In this document: in pieces, positions 59,801 to 64,000 of the stretch
Numbering within the stretch: the first letter of the stretch is position 1
Layout of the letters: each line of letters begins with the position of its first letter
NCBI RefSeq assembly: GCF_036013975.1
Contig: NZ_CP107904.1
Location: 5,047,001 to 5,111,000, forward strand
Length of the DNA stretch: 64,000 nucleotides
Origin: Kitasatospora sp. NBC_00458
GTDB lineage: Bacteria; Actinomycetota; Actinomycetes; Streptomycetales; Streptomycetaceae
Direction: 5' to 3'
Notes under the pieces: model-generated
The model's input: only the letters and a program-made list of their open reading frames with translations
Databases searched by the model: none
Told to the model about the DNA's origin: nothing
Translations under genes and position numbers: made by a program

Positions 59801-60153
59801 CTGCGGTGGTGCGGGAGTTGCTGCCCGGCTGTCCGGTCGCCTACGAGGAGCACGAGGAGCTGCTGGTGGTCGGCCCGGACGGCGACGAGGCCGCGGTCGA
59901 CTGGCGCTGGGACACCGGCGCGCCGGCCCCGGAGGCGCCGTACGACCCGGAGGCGGCCGAAGAGGCGGACGAGGACGACGAGTTCGAGGTGCCGCCGGTG
60001 CCCGGGCTGCTGCACGCGGCCACTCCGGAGGGGCTGGCCGCGGGGCTGGCCTGGTCGGTCGGGCAGTGGCACCGGCGGTTCGAGGTGCTGGCCGCGCTCA
60101 GCGAGCCGGACCGGGCGTACGAGCTGTCCGCGGCCCGGGACTTCGAGGGCTGA
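56839..60153 (+). CDS. Large sacsin/Hsp90-type (GHKL) ATPase-domain protein
   Basis: An 1104-residue soluble protein. The N-terminal 300 residues form a GHKL ATP-binding domain as in sacsin and Hsp90: YRDRLVVELAQNAADAA (N-box Glu/Asn) near residue 55, GVLAAANTGAPLDAAAVESLSTLRASSKRD near 85, and VGRFGVGFAAVLAV (G-box) near 120. The remaining 800 residues are helical and Ala/Asp/Leu-rich, with an acidic patch (YDPEAAEEADEDDEFEVPP) near 1040 and no recognised domain. Such proteins are annotated as ATP-binding or molecular chaperones in actinomycetes; the client is unknown. The first codon is GTG 56839. A strong terminator follows. Confidence 0.85.
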   Translation: MEPRIIGSGTDEHLADHFDSAGLRRRVLDAWAASPARFREDANAEEELALGGYRDRLVVELAQNAADAAARAGGAPGRLRLTLADGVLAAANTGAPLDAAAVESLSTLRASSKRDSAAAGRTTVGRFGVGFAAVLAVTDEPAVLGAAGGVRWSLGEARSLAEAQPALAEELRRRDGHVPLLRLPFAAEGPAPQGYDTVVVLPLRDAAAEDLTRRLLAAVDDALLLTLAGLAEIVVETPDGTRVLTRSAAEPRPDGVTEVTVTDDAGGRLRRTVWQTAGASGELDAALLADRPTEERTRPYWTVTWAVPVDAEGAPQAPGIDPVLHAPTPSDEPLGLPALLIASYPLDSTRRHVAPGPLADFLTERAADCYADLLRARGGDLGSLGLVPGPLGQGALDNALRAAILSRLPGTPFLPHPAPVEQGTPALRPRDATLLEGADGSVVEALAPIFPGLLPAGLERRTELRVLNVRRVPLADVVDQLGGLDREPAWWRNLYAALGGADPEALGALPVPLADGRTVTGPRRVLLPSDDADWATFPGYPESLAGALAVLDLRLAHADAAHPLLAKLGAGAATPAGVLDTPEVRAAVARSHDVAEDDPDAAADLADAVLALVKAAAPAAGEHPWLARLALLDDEGEPARAGELVLPDSAFAALVREDDAGWVDDELLERWGPEVLTAVGVLADFVLARAEDVVLDPDDLERLDPTAPADRAAGGHATGLIDEAPDGLADWAEEVLETLNADSGDPVGVPPVAAELLVVRDLDLVEDDAWPQALAALARPPYRDAVVNPVRTLLPDGSYADLPPYTAWWLRDHPVLDGREPAGLRAAGADPLLRGLYDEARTTLDEQFLHALGVRTTLAALLAEVHGPDEVLDRLTDPEAEVGHRQLHGIHSALARVPVERIEPLDVVRALPPLDRSTGRRPAHTVIVDAADAVVADAPDLVQLLHDHALLPVAPALAADLAERLHVSLASEVAGGRVLSEGVLHRVPAVVRELLPGCPVAYEEHEELLVVGPDGDEAAVDWRWDTGAPAPEAPYDPEAAEEADEDDEFEVPPVPGLLHAATPEGLAAGLAWSVGQWHRRFEVLAALSEPDRAYELSAARDFEG

Positions 60154-60169
60154 TCGGACGGTGCGGTCC

Positions 60170-60209
60170 GGTGCGGTCGAGTCGGCTCCGGCGCCGACCC
60201 GACCGCACC
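60170..60209. terminator. Terminator after large ATPase gene
   Basis: A 16-bp stem (60170-60185 with 60194-60209; GGTGCGGTCG... pairs with ...CGACCGCACC) with one A.C mismatch and an 8-nt loop, between convergent genes. Confidence 0.8.
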
Positions 60210-60294
60210 GCGGCGCCCCGCGCCGGCGTGCCGTCCCGCCGGTCGGCCCGGTGCTCAACTCCTGCGTTCAGCGCCTGCGTTCGGCTCCGGTGGC

Positions 60295-60531
60295 TCAGGA
60301 GCGGGAACCGGGGCGGGTGCGGCCCCGTGCGATCAGCCGCAGGTAGATCCCGAGCGTCACGACCACCCAGACCGCGCCCAGCACGGCCGTCGCCACCTTC
60401 ACCAGCAGCGGTCCGGCGTGGATCCCGGCCAGCACGCCGAACCCGGCCATGACCAGACCCAGCAGTCCGGTCGCCAGCAGGCCGCCGAGGAAGGCGGTGA
60501 ACGCCTCCAGTTCCCCACCCCTGCGCGCCAT
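60295..60531 (-). CDS. Small two-helix membrane protein
   Basis: A 78-residue protein: MARRGGELEAFTAFLGGLLATGLLGLVMAGFGVLAGI (helix about 10-37), a short loop, VATAVLGAVWVVVTLGIYLRLIA (helix about 45-68), and a basic tail RGRTRPGSRS. No known family. ATG at 60531 is used; the upstream frame overlaps the P-type ATPase end. It lies 38 bp downstream of the P-type ATPase on the same strand and could be co-transcribed, perhaps as an accessory subunit, but nothing in the sequence proves this. Confidence 0.6.
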   Translation of the reverse strand: MARRGGELEAFTAFLGGLLATGLLGLVMAGFGVLAGIHAGPLLVKVATAVLGAVWVVVTLGIYLRLIARGRTRPGSRS

Positions 60532-60569
60532 CCGGCACCCCCCGTTCGGGCTCGATCCGTCCAGTGGGG

Positions 60570-63125
60570 TCAATCATCCGCCGTGCGCCGCATGATCCGC
60601 CAGGTCACTTCCAGCAGGATTCCGGCGACCAGCGCGATGCCGACGCCGATCCACGGGTCCCGGGTGCCGGACAGCGAGAGCTGGAAGAAGTCGGAGAGCC
60701 ACGGCACGGTCAGCACCAGCGTGAACGCCCCGCACATCGTCCCGATCAGCAGCAGCCGCCACCAGTTGTACGGCCGGGCCACGATCGCCAGCACCCAGAT
60801 CGCGACCAGGAAGAGCGTCAGGGTGGCCACGCTGGTGTCCGACTCCAGGTCGGTCGCGTGGTCCGCGCGGGCCAGCGCGTACGCGGTGAAGGTGGCCGTG
60901 CCGGCGATGACGCCGCCGGGGATCGCCAGCCGCAGCACCCGCCGGACGAAGCCCGTCCGGGCCCGTTCGTTGTTGGGCGCCAGTGCCAGGAAGAAGGCCG
61001 GGACGCCGATGGTGAGGGTGGAGAGCACGGTCGAGTGCCGCGGCAGGAACGGGTACGGCGAGTGGGTGAAGATCACCAGGAGCGCCAGCAGCACCGAGTA
61101 GACCGTCTTCACTAGGAAGAGCCCGGCCACCCGCTCGATGTTGCCGATCACCCGGCGGCCCTCGGCGACCACCGAGGGCATCGTCGCGAAGGAGTCGTTC
61201 AGCAGGACGATCTGCGCGACCGCCTTGGTGGCGTCGCTGCCGGTGCCCATCGCCACGCCGATGTCCGCGTCCTTGAGCGCCAGCACGTCGTTGACGCCGT
61301 CGCCGGTCATCGCCACGGTGTGCCCGCGCGACTGCAGCGCGCCGACCAGCTCGCGCTTCTGCTGCGGGGTGACCCGGCCGAAGACGGTGGTCCGCTCGGC
61401 GGTGTCGGCGAAGGCCTGCGGATCGGCGGGCAGGGTGCGCGCGTCCAGGGGGTGGTCGGCGCCGGGCAGGCCGAGGTGGGCGGCGACCGCACCGACCGAG
61501 ACGGCGGCGTCACCCGAGATCACCTTGGCCTGGACGCGCTGGCTCTCGAAGTAGCGCAGGGTGTCGGCGGCGTCGTCGCGCAGCCGCTGCTGGAGCACCA
61601 CCAGCGCGAGCGGCCGGAGGCCGGCGGCCGGGTCCGGGGCGTCCAGCGGCACGGCCGTGCGGCCGAGCAGCAGCACCCGCAGGCCCTGGGCGCCCAGCTC
61701 GTCGACCTCGGCCAGCGCCGGGTGGCCGGCCGGCAGCAGGACGTCCGGCGCGCCGAGCAGCCAGGTGGCCTCGCCGCCCTGCGGCTCCAGCAGCTGCACG
61801 CCGCTCCACTTGCGGGCGGAGGAGAAGGGCATCGCCTCGATCACCCGCCAGCCGCCGGTGCGCTCACCGCTGCCGTCGCCGTAGGCGTCGATCACGGCCC
61901 GCATGGACGGGTTGGGGCGGGCGTCGGCCCCGGCCATCATGCCCAGGGCCTGCTTGACGGTCTCCTTGACGGTGCCGCGGTCGTCCGGTCCGCCCCGGCC
62001 GCGGGGGGAGTCCCCGGGGCCGGCGGGGCGCCGTCCGTCCGGGGCGGGGGCGTCGGGGGCGGGGCCGTCCGGGAGGGGGTGGTCCGGGTCCTCGCCGGTG
62101 TCGATCAGGCGCAGGTCGACGACGTCCATGCCGCCCTCGGTCAGGGTGCCGGTCTTGTCCAGGCAGACGGTGTCCACCCGGGCCAGCCCCTCGATCGCGG
62201 GCAGCTCCTGCACCAGGCACTGCTTGCGGCCCAGCCGGACCACCCCGATCGCGAAGGCCACCGAGGTCAGCAGCACCAGCCCCTCGGGCACCATCGGCAC
62301 GATCCCGGCGATCATCCGGCGGACCGCCTCCCGCCAGTCCCTGCCCTCCACCGCCAGCTGGCTGATGATCAGGCCGATCGCGGTGGGCACCAGCAGCCAG
62401 GTGATGAACCGCAGGATGCTGTCGATGCCGCTGCGCAGCTCCGACTTCACCAGGGTGAACCGGCTCGCCTCCTCGGCCAGCTGCGCCGCGTAGGCCTCGC
62501 GGCCGACCTTGGTGGCGGTGAACGCGCCCGCGCCGGCCACCACGAAGCTGCCGGACATCACCTGGTCGCCGGGCTGCTTGAGGACCGGGTCCGGTTCGCC
62601 GGTGAGCAGCGACTCGTCGATCTCCAGGCCGTCGGCCTCGGTGACCTCGCCGTCGACGATCACCTTGTCGCCGATGCCGAGCAGCACGGTGTCGTCCAGC
62701 ACGATCCCGCCGACCGCGACCTGCTGGACGGTGCCGTCCCGGCGCACCTGGGGCTTGGCCTCGCCGATCAGCGCGAGGCTGTCCAGCGTCTTCTTCGCGC
62801 GCAGTTCCTGGATGATGCCGATCGCGGTGTTGGCGACGATGACCAGGCCGAAGAGTCCGTCCTGGAGCGGTCCGACGACCAGGATGATCCCGAACATCAC
62901 GCCGATGATCGCGTTGAAGCGGGTGAAGACGTTGGCCCGGACGATCTCCCTGGTCGAGCGGCTGGAGCGGACCGGGACGTCGTTGACCTCGCCGCGGGCG
63001 ACCCGTTCGGCCACCTCGGCGGAGGTCAGCCCGCCGCGCCGGCCGGGCAACAGCCCGAGCGGGTGGGCGCCCTCGGACTTCTCCTCGGTGGGCTGGTCCC
63101 CGGCAGGCTGGGCGGGCTGCGTCAT
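60570..63125 (-). CDS. ctpE: P-type cation-transporting ATPase (CtpE-like)
   Basis: An 851-residue P-type ATPase. LLTGEPDPV (actuator domain TGE) is near residue 175 and the M4 stretch IVPMVPEGLVLLTSVAFAIGVVRLGRKQCLVQELPAIEGLARVDTVCLDKTGTLTEGG carries the phosphorylated Asp near 323. KWSGVQLL-type nucleotide-domain text and MTGDGVNDVLALKDADIGVAMGTGSDATK (hinge) near 603 follow, with about ten transmembrane helices. The PEGLVL M4 and QELPAIEGLARVD strings fit actinobacterial CtpE, reported to transport Ca2+. Ion specificity is inferred. A Pro/Gly/Asp-rich insertion lies after the phosphorylation site (about 345-385). Between two small membrane-protein genes on the same strand. Confidence 0.9.
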   Translation of the reverse strand: MTQPAQPAGDQPTEEKSEGAHPLGLLPGRRGGLTSAEVAERVARGEVNDVPVRSSRSTREIVRANVFTRFNAIIGVMFGIILVVGPLQDGLFGLVIVANTAIGIIQELRAKKTLDSLALIGEAKPQVRRDGTVQQVAVGGIVLDDTVLLGIGDKVIVDGEVTEADGLEIDESLLTGEPDPVLKQPGDQVMSGSFVVAGAGAFTATKVGREAYAAQLAEEASRFTLVKSELRSGIDSILRFITWLLVPTAIGLIISQLAVEGRDWREAVRRMIAGIVPMVPEGLVLLTSVAFAIGVVRLGRKQCLVQELPAIEGLARVDTVCLDKTGTLTEGGMDVVDLRLIDTGEDPDHPLPDGPAPDAPAPDGRRPAGPGDSPRGRGGPDDRGTVKETVKQALGMMAGADARPNPSMRAVIDAYGDGSGERTGGWRVIEAMPFSSARKWSGVQLLEPQGGEATWLLGAPDVLLPAGHPALAEVDELGAQGLRVLLLGRTAVPLDAPDPAAGLRPLALVVLQQRLRDDAADTLRYFESQRVQAKVISGDAAVSVGAVAAHLGLPGADHPLDARTLPADPQAFADTAERTTVFGRVTPQQKRELVGALQSRGHTVAMTGDGVNDVLALKDADIGVAMGTGSDATKAVAQIVLLNDSFATMPSVVAEGRRVIGNIERVAGLFLVKTVYSVLLALLVIFTHSPYPFLPRHSTVLSTLTIGVPAFFLALAPNNERARTGFVRRVLRLAIPGGVIAGTATFTAYALARADHATDLESDTSVATLTLFLVAIWVLAIVARPYNWWRLLLIGTMCGAFTLVLTVPWLSDFFQLSLSGTRDPWIGVGIALVAGILLEVTWRIMRRTADD

Positions 63126-63177
63126 GGCACCGACTCTACGGGTGCCTTATGTCCGATGCGTGCTACTAAAGGACTAT

Positions 63178-63507
63178 TCAGTCCGACTGGGTGGCCGGGT
63201 CGGCGTCGTTCCCGTTCGGGCCCCGCTTCGGCGCCGCGGCGGCCCCGGCGAGGTCGGCCGTCCCGGCGGCCCGGCTGCGGGCGATGGCGTCCCGGCGGGC
63301 GCGGCAGTACCAGAGGCCGATCAGGCCGAGGCCGCTGCCGGCCAGGCAGATCCACGGCCAGTTGCCGTGGCCGTGGTCGGAGAGGGTGCCCCAGAAGGGG
63401 AGCATCACCAGGAAGGCGACGAACCACAGCACCGTGCCGCCGCCGACGATGGCGACATCGTTGGCCTCCAGCGGCGGGGGCGAGGGGTGCAGCGGCGTCT
63501 TCGGCAT
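63178..63507 (-). CDS. DUF2530 membrane protein
   Basis: A 109-residue protein with two helices (about 20-38, VAIVGGGTVLWFVAFLVML, and 52-70, WICLAGSGLGLIGLWYCRARRDAIARSR). The PLEANDVAIVGGGTVLWFVAFLVMLPF core is characteristic of the DUF2530 family. The tail is hydrophilic. Function unknown. ATG at 63507. It lies 52 bp upstream of the P-type ATPase gene in the same direction and is divergent from the purine permease gene across 247 bp. Confidence 0.85.
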   Translation of the reverse strand: MPKTPLHPSPPPLEANDVAIVGGGTVLWFVAFLVMLPFWGTLSDHGHGNWPWICLAGSGLGLIGLWYCRARRDAIARSRAAGTADLAGAAAAPKRGPNGNDADPATQSD

Positions 63508-63754
63508 GGGCCCTAGGGTACGGTGCGGCGGGCGCTTGTCCGATTCCGTGCGGTCGCTGTTCCCCTGCTTTCCGGGAACCCCTTCGTTCTACGCGCGAAG
63601 ATAGCGAACGGGCGATCGAGGAACCCATACTTGTGACTCCGGTCGGCCGCGGCATGCTCAGGACACCTTGCTTCGTGCCCGTCCCACCGGGTCGCCCGGC
63701 CACCGTCGCTCCGGGCGGGACCCCCCCTCCTCAGCCCCCACCAGAGGACGCAGC

Positions 63755-64000
63755 ATGCCCGTGGCCCAGCCGACCGACGAGTCGCCCGAGCCCATTGCCG
63801 ACGCGCCGAAGCCCCCGACCGGCGCACTGGACCGCTACTTCCGGATCAGCGAGCGCGGCTCCACCCTGCCGCGCGAGATCCGCGGCGGAATCGCCACCTT
63901 CTTCACCATGGCGTACATCCTGGTGCTGAACCCGATCATCCTGGCCAGCGCCACGGACATGACCGGCGCCCACCTCGACAGCGCCCAGCTGGTCACCGCC
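63755..64000 (+). CDS. NCS2-family purine permease (partial, 3' end beyond window)
   Basis: The first 82 codons of a membrane transporter. Residues 1-22 are a Pro/Glu/Asp-rich tail (MPVAQPTDESPEPIADAPKP). The conserved TGALDRYFRISERGSTLPREIRGGIATFFTMAYILVLNPIIL follows, where the first transmembrane helix begins near residue 45. That opening is typical of AzgA/PbuG-type adenine/hypoxanthine/guanine permeases (NCS2). ATG 63755 is preceded by GAGGA. The 63508-63754 intergenic part contains no purine riboswitch that I recognise; a CATACT hexamer near 63627 is a weak -10 candidate. Confidence 0.85.
   Translation, partial: MPVAQPTDESPEPIADAPKPPTGALDRYFRISERGSTLPREIRGGIATFFTMAYILVLNPIILASATDMTGAHLDSAQLVTA

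Noticed and set aside
56410..60258. Long minus-strand open frame opposite the large ATPase gene
   Set aside because: The product is repetitive Gly/Val/Arg/Gln without domains, while the + strand encodes conserved GHKL motifs.

Overview
The window is a chromosomal segment of a high-GC actinomycete, most likely a Streptomyces- or Kitasatospora-type organism (Streptomycetaceae). The basis is very strong G/C bias at third codon positions, frequent GTG/TTG starts, DasR-type dre motifs beside nagK/nagA, a CdgB-type diguanylate cyclase, a futalosine (mqn) menaquinone pair, an XPB helicase, and many short conserved actinobacterial families (DUF3180, DUF3263, DUF3027, DUF2530, DUF2771). I see no tRNA, rRNA, IS element, prophage or CRISPR array. 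It reads as core genome, not an acquired island.

Layout. 1-8.6 kb is a folate block (folE, folP, folB, folK) interleaved with a ferritin-like diiron protein, a secreted or membrane esterase, an MprF/LysX-type lysyltransferase-like membrane protein, an NTF2-like protein and a DUF3180 protein. 8.7-12.5 kb carries a coiled-coil membrane protein, TerD and a neighbour, an ArfB-type GGQ peptidyl-tRNA hydrolase and a flavin reductase. 12.5-16 kb has a GAF-PAS-GGDEF cyclase (CdgB type) with an elaborate promoter, and a carbohydrate-binding-module membrane protein. 16.1-19.9 kb is an N-acetylglucosamine locus: the nagK-nagA operon is divergent from a sugar-binding lipoprotein, with three dre-like sites between them. 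19.9-23.5 kb holds DUF3263 and compatible-solute genes (otsB, otsA, gpgS).

23.6-28.8 kb has thrC behind a SAM-I riboswitch, a CysO-like sulfur carrier, a cold-shock protein and groEL under two tandem CIRCE elements. 29-34.9 kb is a MacB/FtsX-type ABC exporter and, past an HD-domain gene, a padR operon that shares sequence words with the exporter promoter. 35-45 kb carries cutC, a HelD/HelR-like RNA polymerase-associated helicase, an XPB helicase and an XPB/Ssl2-domain protein, plus small proteins. 45-49.2 kb is a four-gene FecBCD-type iron-siderophore uptake operon. 49.3-55.3 kb has a HAD phosphatase, a cold-shock-domain protein, mqnD-mqnB-DUF2771 and an MFS protein. 55.6-64 kb has DUF3027, a very large sacsin/Hsp90-like ATPase, a CtpE-like P-type ATPase and the start of an NCS2 purine permease.

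Cross-cutting points. Amino-sugar sensing (DasR) probably ties nagK/nagA, the sugar-binding lipoprotein and perhaps cutC together. Heat shock (HrcA/CIRCE), SAM and possibly Crp/cAMP signals act on groEL, thrC and the cyclase gene. About ten genes have a -10-like hexamer ending 6-7 nt before the start codon and no ribosome binding site, which predicts leaderless mRNAs. Most convergent gene ends are separated by long, near-perfect GC hairpins acting as terminators. Functional names rest on recognising motifs and family resemblance by eye; no searches were run.
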